Below the pieces are notes generated by a model. It saw only the letters and a program-made list of their open reading frames with translations, was not told the DNA's origin and searched no databases. 40,575 nucleotides of DNA from assembly GCA_046483285.1 (NCBI GenBank), contig JAWODN010000130.1:1-40575 (forward strand). Direction: 5' to 3'. This stretch comes from CAYRTV01 sp046483285. Lineage in GTDB: Bacteria > Acidobacteriota > Aminicenantia > Aminicenantales > Aminicenantaceae. Position numbers and translations under genes: made by a program. Positions 32,550 through 40,575 of this stretch are shown here, one piece after another (within the stretch, counting starts at the first letter, position 1; each line of letters starts with the position of its first letter).

Positions 32550-32733
32550 CTTGCCTCCTTAATATTTGCGTTTCAGTGTGTTTGTCCCTTTTTGCTGCCG
32601 TTTTATTATCGATGATAAAAAACTATTCAAATCTTTTTGATAGCAATGGAATAGGAACACTCGCTTAAGACCTGCGGATTCAAACCCCTTACTTTTCTCT
32701 GAAGCGGTTTCGATTGGCGAATTGCTAAAAAAA

Positions 32734-32790
32734 TAATTATCATAAATAAAATATGATGTCAATATTTTGGAATATGATATATGTTATATT
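32734..32790 (-). promoter_or_regulatory. Promoter of the GntR gene with candidate operator
   Basis: Minus-strand TTGACA (32762-32757) is followed after 17 nt by TAATTA, or at shorter spacing by GATAAT. Just upstream (32771-32790) the opposite-strand core ATATAACATA repeats ten bases of the palindrome at 40057-40075. This suggests auto-regulation, though the symmetry here is imperfect. Confidence 0.4.
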
Positions 32791-32834
32791 TGCCGTGGAT
32801 AATCCAGCCTAAGGTGCAGGTCAGGATGGAAAAA

Positions 32835-33956
32835 TTATCGCCTTGAAGGGGGGATAAACCTGTTCACATCAAAATCTGAAATAGGATAAAAAGTTTTTCC
32901 TGTCATAATGAGCTCAGTGACGATTTTGGCAAGAACGGGGCCAAGCGTGAAGCCTCCTTTGGCACAGCAGGCTGTATAGAAACCGGGAAGCTGTTTCAAG
33001 TTCCCCAAAAGAGGCAGGCGGTCGGGGGTCCTCCCTTCGAATCCGATCCAGCATCGAATAAGATTGATCGGCTTCAGAGCGGGAATGATTCGGAGGGCAT
33101 ATTGGATATTGCCCGTCATGCTTTCATAACTGATATTTCGAGAGTCTCTTTCAAGATCACCGGAACCTTCCCAGCCGCCTCCGATGAGAATATTTCCGCT
33201 GTCTACCTGTTTGAGAGTCAGCTTTCCCTTGATGTGGCTGATGATGTTGGGGAATTGAGGGGGGACTTTTTCGGTAACCATGGCTTGTTGGGGCGAAAGA
33301 GTGATTGGGAAATCCAAATTTATCATCCTGAAAATATTTTTTGACCATACTCCTGTGCAGTTAAGCAAACAAGAAGTTTGATATGTCCCTTTAGTGGTCT
33401 GAATTAAGTATTCATCTTTTTTGATAATTTGAATAGATGTCAGCATCTCATGGAGATGGATATTGACCCCGTTTTTTTGAACGGCTTCAGTCAGTGCCTC
33501 CATGCAGCGAAAGGGATTGATACGGGAATCTTCATGGCAAAGGGAGGCTCCTTCTATTGAATTTCCCAGGTATGGAGCGATATCTCTGAGTGTTTTGGCG
33601 GAAAGAAGCTCCAGCTCAAGGCCTGTTTTTTTTTGATCATTTACGGCCTGTCGAAGCAATTCAAACTGCTGCTTATCTTCGGCAACTCTGAGCCCTCCCG
33701 CCGGGCGGAATTCAAGATCAACTCCGAGTTCCGTCTGCAGTTCAGCGTAACTTTTTCTTCCTTCTCTTGCCAGGGGAATGGCTTTTTGGCTCTTGTTTTG
33801 AATGGCTAAGGTTCCCGCATTTGCTGTGGAAGCCTCTCCCCCGATTTCTCCTTTTTCTATCAGAGTGACCTCAGCATTCAGCTTGGATAAATAGTATGAC
33901 GCGCATATTCCGACGATCCCTCCGCCGATAATGAGGATATCCGTTTTTTTCAGCAT
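32835..33956 (-). CDS. DAO-family FAD-dependent amine/amino-acid oxidoreductase
   Basis: A 373-residue flavoprotein of the D-amino acid oxidase/glycine oxidase superfamily. The FAD loop ILIIGGGIVGICASYYLS (8-25) and an acidic residue at the end of strand two (VTLIEKGEIGG) are clear. The C-terminal half holds RCWIGFEGRTPDRLPLLG, the usual substrate and flavin region, and GGFTLGPVLAKIV. Substrates of the family are secondary or primary amino acids such as D-amino acids, sarcosine, proline or hydroxyproline derivatives. It starts 5 nt after the TRAP permease stop, so it belongs to that operon. The truncated BFD-type flavoprotein at the right window edge is a possible alpha-subunit partner. The real substrate cannot be named. 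Confidence 0.87.
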   Translation of the reverse strand: MLKKTDILIIGGGIVGICASYYLSKLNAEVTLIEKGEIGGEASTANAGTLAIQNKSQKAIPLAREGRKSYAELQTELGVDLEFRPAGGLRVAEDKQQFELLRQAVNDQKKTGLELELLSAKTLRDIAPYLGNSIEGASLCHEDSRINPFRCMEALTEAVQKNGVNIHLHEMLTSIQIIKKDEYLIQTTKGTYQTSCLLNCTGVWSKNIFRMINLDFPITLSPQQAMVTEKVPPQFPNIISHIKGKLTLKQVDSGNILIGGGWEGSGDLERDSRNISYESMTGNIQYALRIIPALKPINLIRCWIGFEGRTPDRLPLLGNLKQLPGFYTACCAKGGFTLGPVLAKIVTELIMTGKTFYPISDFDVNRFIPPSRR

Positions 33957-33961
33957 TTTTT

Positions 33962-35860
33962 TTAACGGTGAGCGATTTCAGGCTGGCTCCGCTTTTTCTG
34001 ACTGTAGAAGAGCATAAGGGCTGTTATCAGTCCCATTACAGAAAAAGCAAGCATTAAAACCAGGCTTTCGACGAATATGGCGGCGCCGAAAAACAGGACG
34101 GAAAGGCTGCTTATAATCCATTCCCATTTTTTCAGGCGGGCAAGAAAAAACCCATCGGTGAGCACAGCGACCATAACCAGCAGCGGAAGCACCTGAACCA
34201 AAACTTGGATGGGGCCCCACGTGTTTTCTTTCACCAAGGGAGTAAAAACAAATAAGAAAGGAATCAAATAAAGCATTTTTGCGATATTTAAGGTTGAAAA
34301 ACCAACTCTCATAAATCTTGGTTCCTGAGCAATTTCCGCCGCCACGAAAGCCGTCATGCAAACAGGAGGAGTTATGGTTGAATTTTGACTGAACCAAAAA
34401 ATGGCGAGATGAGCGGCCAGAAGGGAGACCCCCAATTGGGTTAAAGCCGGAGCGCCGAGTGTCGAAACCAGAATATAGGATAGAGTGATAGGCATACCCA
34501 TTCCTATGATTAAAGAAATAACACCCAGCAAGGCAAGGGCGATGAGGACCTGGTTTTGAGAAAGGACGATGATGATTGAGGTGACTTTCATAATCAGGCC
34601 GGTAAGGGTGATAACACCCATGATGGCAGCGGCGCAGGCGGAAACAGCGGTTATAACCATCATGTTTTTTGCACTCGCTTCAAGGGAATTTAGGATTTTT
34701 TTGGGCCCCATTCTGGTTTCTTTCCTGAACAGACTGCATATGACGATCAGAACGGTGGTGGCGGCACTGGAAACAAAAGGAGTTCGTCCCATGACCAGCA
34801 AGACAACCAAAACAATCAGGGGGATAAAAAGATGAAAACTGGTTTTTACAGCCTTTTTAAGGCTGGGAATTTCATGTTCGGAAAGGCCTTTAAGTCCGTA
34901 TTTTTTTGCTTTAATTTCAATAATTAGGTAAATAGAAGCAAAATATATGATTGCCGGAACAATTGAGTATTTAAGAATGGTCAGCAGGGGAATTCCGGTG
35001 ATGGCCGCCATGACGAATACTCCGGCTCCCATTATAGGAGGGGTGACGGCGCCGCCGGTTGAAGCGGCTGTGGTGATGGCTGCCGCCTCCCGGGCTTTAA
35101 AGCCGCTTTTTTTCATCATTGGAATGGTCAGGGTCCCGACCGTAACCACATTTGAGATGGTGCTTCCAGTCAAAGTGCCCATCAGCGCCGCACTGAATAC
35201 CGCCACTTTTGCCGTTCCGCCTGAAGATTTCCCCGCAACAGCAAGACAGAGGTCCGTATAGTACCTGTCAGCGCCTGAAAACCTCAGGAAAGTTCCAAAG
35301 GCGACAAAAGTGAAAAGAAAGGTGGCGGCCAATCCGGTCATAATGTTAAACAATCCCTCCGGTACCAAATAGAATTGTTCAATAAAAAGGCTGTATGAAA
35401 TTGTTTTAAAGCTTAATATTCCGGTGAGGTATGGGCCGATGAAGGTATAGGCAATAAATACAGAAGTGATGATCACCAGGACCCAACCCAGGGTTCTTCT
35501 GGTCGCTTCAAGTATAAATAAGGTGGCCAGGGTTCCCAAGACCAAATCAGTCAGCGTAACGGGGTCCACATACTTCATCCTTGAGGAGATGCGCCCGTAG
35601 TCGACGATGATCCAGCCATAAGAAGCAAAAGCAAGAATCGCCTGAAGCAAGTCAGAAACCGGGATTTTATCAGCCGGCGTTTTTTTTGACCGCGGATAGA
35701 GAACCAAAATCAGAGGAACCATAAACATCAAAAAACCCGCTCTCTGTACCAGCGGAGGAAAGGCACCTCTAAATGCCGTGTAGAAAACGAGCAGGCTGAC
35801 TGTGATGCAAAAAAAGGATACGATTTTTGCAGGAACTCCGCTGAGTTTTCGAATGGCCAT
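33962..35860 (-). CDS. TRAP transporter fused permease (TAXI type)
   Basis: A 632-residue inner-membrane permease in which the small (4-helix) and large (12-helix) TRAP subunits are fused into one chain, as normal for TAXI systems. Hydrophobic helices cover nearly the whole length. Conserved stretches include GTLTGSTISNVVTVGTLTIP, AASTGGAVTPPIMGAGVFVM and GMGMPITLSYILV, characteristic of the DctM-like domain. With the binding protein encoded two genes upstream it would drive sodium- or proton-coupled uptake of an organic acid. The start follows the dehydratase stop by 12 nt without a clear ribosome site, so coupled translation is likely. The last 70 residues are extra hydrophobic helices beyond the core. 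Confidence 0.92.
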   Translation of the reverse strand: MAIRKLSGVPAKIVSFFCITVSLLVFYTAFRGAFPPLVQRAGFLMFMVPLILVLYPRSKKTPADKIPVSDLLQAILAFASYGWIIVDYGRISSRMKYVDPVTLTDLVLGTLATLFILEATRRTLGWVLVIITSVFIAYTFIGPYLTGILSFKTISYSLFIEQFYLVPEGLFNIMTGLAATFLFTFVAFGTFLRFSGADRYYTDLCLAVAGKSSGGTAKVAVFSAALMGTLTGSTISNVVTVGTLTIPMMKKSGFKAREAAAITTAASTGGAVTPPIMGAGVFVMAAITGIPLLTILKYSIVPAIIYFASIYLIIEIKAKKYGLKGLSEHEIPSLKKAVKTSFHLFIPLIVLVVLLVMGRTPFVSSAATTVLIVICSLFRKETRMGPKKILNSLEASAKNMMVITAVSACAAAIMGVITLTGLIMKVTSIIIVLSQNQVLIALALLGVISLIIGMGMPITLSYILVSTLGAPALTQLGVSLLAAHLAIFWFSQNSTITPPVCMTAFVAAEIAQEPRFMRVGFSTLNIAKMLYLIPFLFVFTPLVKENTWGPIQVLVQVLPLLVMVAVLTDGFFLARLKKWEWIISSLSVLFFGAAIFVESLVLMLAFSVMGLITALMLFYSQKKRSQPEIAHR

Positions 35861-35872
35861 GGTTATTTTTTC

Positions 35873-36997
35873 TTAATTAATTCTGTAGGTATTGACGGTA
35901 TCTTCGTTAAGATCCACTCCCAATCCCGGTTTTTCAGGTACGGTTAGCCAGCCGTCAATCTGTTGGATGGGGGTCTTTACCAGATCTTTCCGTAAAGGTC
36001 TTCCCGAAACACAGAATTCTTGGAGGATTCCGCCATTAGGGATGGCGGCGTTAGCATGCAAAGTGGCGGCCAGCAAAATATCACTGCTCCATGCGTGAGG
36101 GATACAGGCAACTCCATGCTGCTCGGCGATGGAAGCGGCTTTCATGAATTCGGAGATCCCCCCTATTCTCCCCACATCCGGTTGAATGATATCAACTTTT
36201 CCTTTGATTATAAGATCTTCAAACGAATATCTTGTGGACAATCTTTCCCCGGTGGCGATTCTGACCCGGGTCGATTGAGCCAACTTAGCCAAAGCAGAGA
36301 GTTCATCAGGGGGAAACGGTTCTTCAAAAAAATAGATATTGTGTTCCTCGAAAGCGTTAGCTTGTTCGATGGCCGTCGTCACGTCTCTGTAGCATCCGCC
36401 GGCATCCACCATGAGAAGGACATCATCTCCAGCCGCTTCCCGTGCTGATTTCACCAACTGAATGTCATCCTGGGGTATTTGTCCGAATTTGCCCCAGCCG
36501 AATTTGACGGCGGAAAATTTTTTTTGAGTGAAATTTCTGATCATTGAAGTGATTTCTTCTGGTGTATCAGGGAATAAGGCACTGGCATAGGCTCTGATTT
36601 TTTTATGAAATCCCCCTCCTAATAATTTATATACCGGCTGCCCCAATACTTTTCCTTTGATATCCCAGAGGGCCATATCAATTCCGCTCATAGCGTGAAC
36701 ACCCACCCCCCTGAGGCCGAACCAGGAGCTCTGCTCATACATATCATGCCAAATTTTTTCGATTTCCAAAGGGTCTTTGCCTACGCAGATTTGCTTGAGT
36801 CCGCAGCACAGATATTTGGAAATCGGGGCATTGACCACGGATTCTACGATGTACGGAGATGACGCCACTTCTCCTATTCCCGCCACTCCTTCATCTGTGT
36901 GGACCCTGATAATCACCGCATCCTGGGTGCTGTCTCCGATCACCTGAATGGCTTCCTTCTGGCGGAGGATAATGACTTCCACATCTGAAATTTTCAT
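35873..36997 (-). CDS. Mandelate racemase/muconate lactonizing family dehydratase
   Basis: A 374-residue enolase-superfamily enzyme. The metal ligands are Asp198 (VDAGG), the Glu of FFEEP (about 225) and Glu251 (ATGERLS). General acid/base candidates are Lys165 in AVKFGWG on one face and the His301-Asp274 dyad (CIPHAW; IQPDVGRIGG) on the other, which assigns it to the mandelate racemase subgroup rather than the MLE subgroup. Members mostly dehydrate sugar acids (galactonate, rhamnonate, talarate) to 2-keto-3-deoxy acids. An AAGGAGAAACC site precedes the ATG. Neighbouring TAXI transporter, DapA-type lyase and hydroxyacid dehydrogenase genes fit such a pathway. Exact substrate unknown. Confidence 0.9.
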   Translation of the reverse strand: MKISDVEVIILRQKEAIQVIGDSTQDAVIIRVHTDEGVAGIGEVASSPYIVESVVNAPISKYLCCGLKQICVGKDPLEIEKIWHDMYEQSSWFGLRGVGVHAMSGIDMALWDIKGKVLGQPVYKLLGGGFHKKIRAYASALFPDTPEEITSMIRNFTQKKFSAVKFGWGKFGQIPQDDIQLVKSAREAAGDDVLLMVDAGGCYRDVTTAIEQANAFEEHNIYFFEEPFPPDELSALAKLAQSTRVRIATGERLSTRYSFEDLIIKGKVDIIQPDVGRIGGISEFMKAASIAEQHGVACIPHAWSSDILLAATLHANAAIPNGGILQEFCVSGRPLRKDLVKTPIQQIDGWLTVPEKPGLGVDLNEDTVNTYRIN

Positions 36998-37015
36998 GGT
37001 TTCTCCTTGGTTGGT

Positions 37016-38008
37016 TTACATCCAGCCTCTTTCTTTATAATACTTAACCGCTCCCCGGTGAATGGGAATCCCCAAATGCTGAATCATATCTTCTGCTTTC
37101 CAGGTTTTAAAAGAACCATAGGCATTGCGGAGTTTCTCTTGGCTTTCCGCTATGGTCTTGGTGAAGATATAAACGGCTTCTTCGTCCAATTCTTCTGTTG
37201 TGAATATGACCATGGTGAGTTTTAGTGTGGGGATAAGAGAATTCTGTCCCGGATAGGTTTTTGGAGGGATGTCCGCCTTGATGAAGCCGTATTTTTTGAC
37301 CAGGTTGTCTCTGACCGTCTCTGTGAGACCGAGAATTTTCCCTTTTCTTGAAGCCATGGCTTCAGTTATAGCGGCGGCGGGGTATTCAATTGAGCTGTGA
37401 AGAGCGTTGATATGCCGGTCCTTCCATAAATCCACTCTTCCTGAAGTTCCTATTTGGAGAACTGCGCCTCCCCAATTCTTGATGTTCTCTTCAGTGACAC
37501 CCAGTTCACTCATTATCAGCTGAAGTATAAACCGGTCTGACGTTCCCGGAAATCCAGTCGCGATTTTCAATCCTATCTTTTTGCTGGTTATATCTTCAAA
37601 GGTTTCGGCATCAATGTCTCTGGCGACAAGAATGTGCTGGAAATTGGAGGTCATCGAGCAGATCGCTCTAAGATTAGCATAGGGATGAGTGAAAGGTTTG
37701 TCTTTACCTTCCATTGCCATTTTCAAGAAAGGCCCGTAGGAGACTCCGATATCGGCATCTTTTCGGCCGACTCTTATTGGATTCCCAATGCCTCCGGAGC
37801 CCGGGACCGCGGTGATGGGATATCCCCTGACCCGGGAATTGACCCAATCGGCGATGGAAGAGCATATATTATAATGACCGGCTCCTACGCTTCCTGTGCT
37901 TATGGTCATTAGGGGGATTTTTGGTTTGTGACTTTCATCTATATCCAGGCAGGCGGCCATCAAAACAAGCAGAAATCCAAGAAATATGAAATTTTTGGCT
38001 TTTCTCAT
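37016..38008 (-). CDS. TAXI-family TRAP solute-binding lipoprotein
   Basis: A 330-residue periplasmic binding protein. The N-terminus MRKAKNFIFLGFLLVLMAAC carries a lipobox with Cys20, so the protein is membrane-anchored. The mature part begins ISTGSVGAGHYNICSSIADWVN, the TAXI family signature, followed by TAVPGSGGIGNPIRVGRKDADIGV and the later TYPGQNSLIPTL. TAXI proteins capture small carboxylates (glutamate, 2-oxoglutarate and others) for fused TRAP permeases. The open frame extends upstream to 38392 inside the dehydrogenase gene, but the signal sequence marks ATG 38008 as the start, even though no clear ribosome site precedes it. It lies 145 nt after the dehydrogenase stop and 18 nt before the dehydratase. 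Confidence 0.9.
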   Translation of the reverse strand: MRKAKNFIFLGFLLVLMAACLDIDESHKPKIPLMTISTGSVGAGHYNICSSIADWVNSRVRGYPITAVPGSGGIGNPIRVGRKDADIGVSYGPFLKMAMEGKDKPFTHPYANLRAICSMTSNFQHILVARDIDAETFEDITSKKIGLKIATGFPGTSDRFILQLIMSELGVTEENIKNWGGAVLQIGTSGRVDLWKDRHINALHSSIEYPAAAITEAMASRKGKILGLTETVRDNLVKKYGFIKADIPPKTYPGQNSLIPTLKLTMVIFTTEELDEEAVYIFTKTIAESQEKLRNAYGSFKTWKAEDMIQHLGIPIHRGAVKYYKERGWM

Positions 38009-38153
38009 ACTAATATAAAGATTGTGAGTCCGACCTGTTGAAGGACCAGAGTGTCGTTTTCTGCGCCTCGCATACGCTGACGGCAATCCCGGTCCGTGAA
38101 TAGGCGGGGATGAGCTGATTTTTTCGATTCGGGATGAATCATTTTGTGAATTT

Positions 38154-39116
38154 TCAATATCCTTTTCTGAGATCAACGACTCCGGCAAGGTGTCTCCCTT
38201 CTTCCCACCGGCGCAGGTTTTCAAGAAAGATTTGGACCAAATCTTCCGGAAGACTCGGGCCGGAGATATGAGGAGTGATGATAATATTTTTGAGGGTCCA
38301 AAAGGGATGGTCTTCCGGCAAAGGTTCTTCCTCGAAAACATCCAAAACCGCTCCGGCGATAAGCCCCTTTTGAAGGGCTTTGATAAGAGCATCTTCTTGG
38401 ACCAGCGGACCGCGGGATATGTTGATCAGATAGGCACTGTCTTTCATGGATTTAAACTGGTCCAAACCCATCATTCCTTCAGTGGAGTCGGTGAGGGGGA
38501 GAGTGAGGACAACAAAATCCGACATTTCCAAAAACTCATTCATCTCTTTCCCATTGTATTCCCGGGTCACGTAAGGAAGGGTTCTCTCCTGCTCATCCAG
38601 CCCAATCACTTCAGCGCCTGAGAGATGCAGCTGGTATGCTATATGGGAGCCCACAGAGCCCAGCCCCATTATGCCTATAGTTTTTTTTCTTATGCTGTCA
38701 CCAAGAAGCGGCTGCCAGGACTTTTTCTTTTGATTTTCAAAAATAGTTCTTGTGTTTTGAATGACGGCGAATATATATGTCATGACATATTCAGCCATGA
38801 GCTGACCGAATATCCCTTTGGGTTTTGTGAGAACGACATCCTGAGGAATCAGCTTGGAGCGGGTGAAGTTTTCCACTCCTGCGGACATGGATTGTATCCA
38901 CTTCAGATTTTTGGCTTTGGGAAGAATATCCACAGGAAAACTGCTTCCCGAGAAGATTATATCGGCCTTTTCTATGTTTTTTTCAATCTGGTCCCTGTTT
39001 TTACAGATTAAAAAATTCTGGTCTTGTCTGGCTTTTTCAAGAAGATTTTTATAGCGGTCCAGAAATTGAGGGAAATGATAATAAACAAGAACGGTATGGT
39101 TTGTTTTCGCAGACAT
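38154..39116 (-). CDS. D-2-hydroxyacid dehydrogenase
   Basis: A 320-residue NAD(P)-dependent dehydrogenase of the D-isomer 2-hydroxyacid family. The Rossmann motif is GIMGLGSVGSHIAYQL, with acidic VIGLDEQ at the end of the next strand. Catalytic residues lie in LINISRGPLVQEDAL (Arg), VLDVFEEEPLPEDHPFW (Glu) and ITPHISG (His). Typical reactions are reduction of glyoxylate, hydroxypyruvate or another 2-keto acid. The gene follows the DapA-type gene by 4 nt and is therefore in the same operon, where it may reduce the keto acid released by the lyase. No specificity residue can be assigned. There is no strong ribosome site, in keeping with coupling. Confidence 0.9.
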   Translation of the reverse strand: MSAKTNHTVLVYYHFPQFLDRYKNLLEKARQDQNFLICKNRDQIEKNIEKADIIFSGSSFPVDILPKAKNLKWIQSMSAGVENFTRSKLIPQDVVLTKPKGIFGQLMAEYVMTYIFAVIQNTRTIFENQKKKSWQPLLGDSIRKKTIGIMGLGSVGSHIAYQLHLSGAEVIGLDEQERTLPYVTREYNGKEMNEFLEMSDFVVLTLPLTDSTEGMMGLDQFKSMKDSAYLINISRGPLVQEDALIKALQKGLIAGAVLDVFEEEPLPEDHPFWTLKNIIITPHISGPSLPEDLVQIFLENLRRWEEGRHLAGVVDLRKGY

Positions 39117-39120
39117 GCTT

Positions 39121-40029
39121 TTATAAAAGATTTAGTTCTTGGAGGACGGTTCTCACCTGCTCTTTTTGCTGACTTGTGAGAGGAAGAATGGGTTTTCTTG
39201 GAAAGCCTCCCGGGCGTCCGCGGAGATTCATGCCGTATTTCACAAATGCGGGAAATGTTCCGGTCTTGCCTCCTCCCAATTTATTATTAAGAACCATGCA
39301 CCGGTACTGAGTTTTTTTCGCCTTCTCCAGATCTCCGTTTGTGACCAGATCATACATTTCTATGGATTCCTTCCCCATGACTTGCGGTTCAAGGCTGCCG
39401 ACCCAGCCTTTGGCTCCCATGAGGATGGCGGGTACGCCTCGCTGAGCGGAATGACCTGTGAAAACCTGGATCCTGTCTCCTGCTCTTTCCACCACTTCCA
39501 TAACTCGTTCGAAATCATTTGAGCTTTCCTTGATGGCGGCAACATTTTTGATATCAGCTAACCTGTCGACTAAATCGACCGTTAATTCAACGGATTGTCT
39601 TTTCAAAATATTATACAGCAAAATAGGGATGTCAACCGAATCGGAGATGTCCTGATAAAAAGCAATGATCTCTCTGGGGCTGGGAATAATTCGAGCGGGG
39701 GGGTGAATCATGGCTCCGTCCATCCCGACTTCTTTTGTGTATGCGGCCAATTTGATTGTATTTTTAGCCGTCGTTTCCCCGACACCTCCGATGGTGACAA
39801 CCCTGCCGTTTGCCTGCTCAACGGCGAGACTGAATATTTTCATTTTCTCCTCATCGGAAAGAGCCCAACTCTCTCCAGTGCATCCGGAAACAACCACTCC
39901 ATAGACTCCTTCGTTTATAAGAAGTTCAATATTTTCACAGAAAGCATCCTCATCCAAATCTTCATTTTCTTTAAACGGGGTCACAACGGCTGCGAAACTG
40001 CCTCTCCATTCCTTTGGATCTTTTCCCAT
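39121..40029 (-). CDS. Dihydrodipicolinate synthase-family lyase/aldolase
   Basis: A 302-residue class I aldolase-like enzyme of the DapA/NanA family. The Schiff-base Lys167 is in AAIKESS, the catalytic Tyr139 in LLYNIL, and the carboxylate loop reads GCTGES (49-54) in place of the TTGE of true DapA. The family includes N-acetylneuraminate lyase, 2-keto-3-deoxygluconate aldolase, ketodeoxyglucarate dehydratase and pyrroline-4-hydroxy-2-carboxylate deaminase. Genuine lysine synthesis is unlikely in this catabolic operon. The gene is first in its transcript, with an AAGGAG site and an upstream palindrome near the promoter. A role after the sugar-acid dehydratase is the best guess; a hydroxyproline-type role is an alternative because of the flavoprotein genes nearby. 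Confidence 0.88.
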   Translation of the reverse strand: MGKDPKEWRGSFAAVVTPFKENEDLDEDAFCENIELLINEGVYGVVVSGCTGESWALSDEEKMKIFSLAVEQANGRVVTIGGVGETTAKNTIKLAAYTKEVGMDGAMIHPPARIIPSPREIIAFYQDISDSVDIPILLYNILKRQSVELTVDLVDRLADIKNVAAIKESSNDFERVMEVVERAGDRIQVFTGHSAQRGVPAILMGAKGWVGSLEPQVMGKESIEMYDLVTNGDLEKAKKTQYRCMVLNNKLGGGKTGTFPAFVKYGMNLRGRPGGFPRKPILPLTSQQKEQVRTVLQELNLL

Positions 40030-40056
40030 TTGATTCTCCTTCTGTGTTATTTAAAT

Positions 40057-40075
40057 ATTGTATATAACATACAAT
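40057..40075. promoter_or_regulatory. Candidate GntR/FCD operator upstream of the catabolic operon
   Basis: ATTGTATATAACATACAAT contains perfect 7-bp arms (ATTGTAT at 40057-40063 and ATACAAT at 40069-40075) with a 5-nt spacer. It lies 28 nt before the lyase start, so it would overlap the promoter or transcription start. TTGTAT/ATACAA arms are typical of FCD-type GntR operators, and such a regulator is encoded at the end of the same operon. Confidence 0.6.
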
Positions 40076-40236
40076 TAAATTTTAATAAAATTTCTCTATA
40101 GTCAGGAGCACAACATAGCCGGGCTGAGCCATATAGTGATAAAAAGACATCCATTCATAACAGTTTTGTTTGTAAGTTTCTCCATGAATGCCCATGACAG
40201 CCGGAAGCGGTGGCCTTTTTGACGGCCTCCGGTTTA

Positions 40237-40369
40237 ATTTTTTCAGAGGCCTTCTGCTTTTCTCGCTCGTCTCGCCTTTCCCGCTTTTCTCGCTTTTCTC
40301 GCCTTTTCAGGCCAGACAGACCAGATAGACAAAATGGACTTTTTTGTTATTTTCGAACTAATAGGTCAG
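40237..40369 (+). repeat. CT-rich dispersed intergenic repeat, copy B
   Basis: This 133-bp element is the second copy of the one at 25727-25852. It has one more CTCGC-type unit (CTCGCTTTTCTCGC) and the same ending, CCAGATAGAC, TTTTTTGTTATTTTCGAAC and TAATAGGTCAG. Both copies lie in the same orientation in this window and next to gene ends. No ORF or terminal transposon signature is present. Confidence 0.8.
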
Positions 40370-40381
40370 GATAAAGCATTA

Positions 40382-40575
40382 TTAAACAATTTCTTTTAAA
40401 GGAAGCGGCTTGGCTGGAGGACGGGCGGAGAAGTCTTCTTTTTGCAATTCCGCTGGAGAGAATTTGTTTAAAAGGATTCCCAGCAAAGTGGGGAAGCAGA
40501 ACCGGCCTTGACATCTCCCCATGCTTACTCTTGTCTGTCTCTTAATTTTATCTAAGTTGATTTCGCCGGTTTCCA
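40382..40575 (-). CDS. C-terminus of FAD oxidoreductase subunit with BFD-like [2Fe-2S] domain (partial)
   Basis: The last 63 codons of a gene that runs off the right edge. The sequence ETGEINLDKIKRQTRVSMG, then RCQGRFCFPTLLGILLN and a Pro-rich tail ending PLKEIV, match the end of flavoprotein subunits that bear a bacterioferritin-associated-ferredoxin-like domain, such as GlpA-like, opine oxidase or D-hydroxyproline dehydrogenase alpha subunits (family pattern TRAGMGRCQGGFC). Only the last two cluster cysteines are visible. The DAO-type gene at 32835-33956 could encode a partner subunit. A dispersed repeat and the lyase promoter separate it from the downstream operon, so co-transcription is uncertain. 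Confidence 0.75.
   Translation of the reverse strand, partial: ETGEINLDKIKRQTRVSMGRCQGRFCFPTLLGILLNKFSPAELQKEDFSARPPAKPLPLKEIV

Noticed and set aside
38009..38392. N-terminal extension of the TAXI binding protein
   Set aside because: It overlaps the dehydrogenase gene and would put the lipoprotein signal sequence in the middle of the protein.

Overview
The window reads as chromosome of a Gram-negative, probably anaerobic, peptide- and carbohydrate-degrading heterotroph. The evidence is a TonB-dependent receptor with a carboxypeptidase-regulatory-like N-terminus, outer-membrane barrel and lipoprotein genes, menaquinone-type genes, rubredoxin, secreted S9 peptidase and serine hydrolase, a sulfatase-fold protein fused to TPRs and a TAXI-type TRAP transporter. 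This mixture resembles Acidobacteriota/Candidatus Aminicenantes, but that placement is an inference from gene content. Base composition is mosaic: about 1-5.7 kb and 29.4-31.7 kb are visibly GC-richer, while 6.9-10.2 kb and 31.8-40 kb are AT-richer.

Layout. (1) 1-5.7 kb, + strand: the 3' end of ornithine carbamoyltransferase, an omega-amidase-type nitrilase with no NTG start, a GYD-domain protein and a methionine/glutamine-type aminotransferase (together a possible transaminase/omega-amidase salvage unit), an aldo/keto reductase, and a UbiA-family prenyltransferase plus a UbiE/MenG methyltransferase. (2) 5.8-10.2 kb, +: an XRE-ImmA/IrrE regulator-protease, then a cell-surface set made of a PEGA lipoprotein, a large secreted multidomain protein and a small beta-barrel protein. 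(3) 10.5-19.8 kb, - strand: a Tat-type lipoprotein with two Cys clusters, a sulfatase-like TPR protein, a TonB-dependent receptor, an RpiR regulator, a secreted cyanophycinase-like peptidase and a saccharopine-dehydrogenase-like enzyme. The receptor promoter carries a perfect 10+10 bp palindrome and a Fur-like box. (4) 20.2-31.7 kb, mostly +: a flavin disulfide-reductase relative lacking the usual C-terminal His-Glu pair, a beta-lactamase-fold hydrolase (-), a DhaL-DegV fusion, a DUF1295 membrane enzyme, a 52-residue rubredoxin (-), a ferric-reductase-like flavocytochrome with a CX4CH protein next to it, and a secreted S9 peptidase. (5) 31.8-40.0 kb, -: a compact catabolic operon, in transcription order DapA-family lyase, D-2-hydroxyacid dehydrogenase, TAXI binding protein, mandelate-racemase-family dehydratase, fused TRAP permease and DAO-family oxidoreductase, followed by a GntR/FCD regulator with its own promoter. 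A 19-bp palindrome in front of the lyase is a good candidate operator for that regulator. At the right edge is the C-terminus of a BFD-type flavoprotein subunit.

Two kinds of non-coding repeat stand out. A CT-rich intergenic element of about 130 bp occurs twice (25.7 and 40.2 kb). A composite of short palindromic GTCAT-bounded repeats fills about 27.0-27.3 kb. No tRNA, rRNA, CRISPR array, insertion sequence or phage module was seen. The best candidates for something new are the TAXI/MR/DapA operon with its predicted operator, the receptor palindrome next to the RpiR gene, the secreted protein with a Spi_C10-like prodomain but no protease, and the two-cluster Tat lipoprotein.
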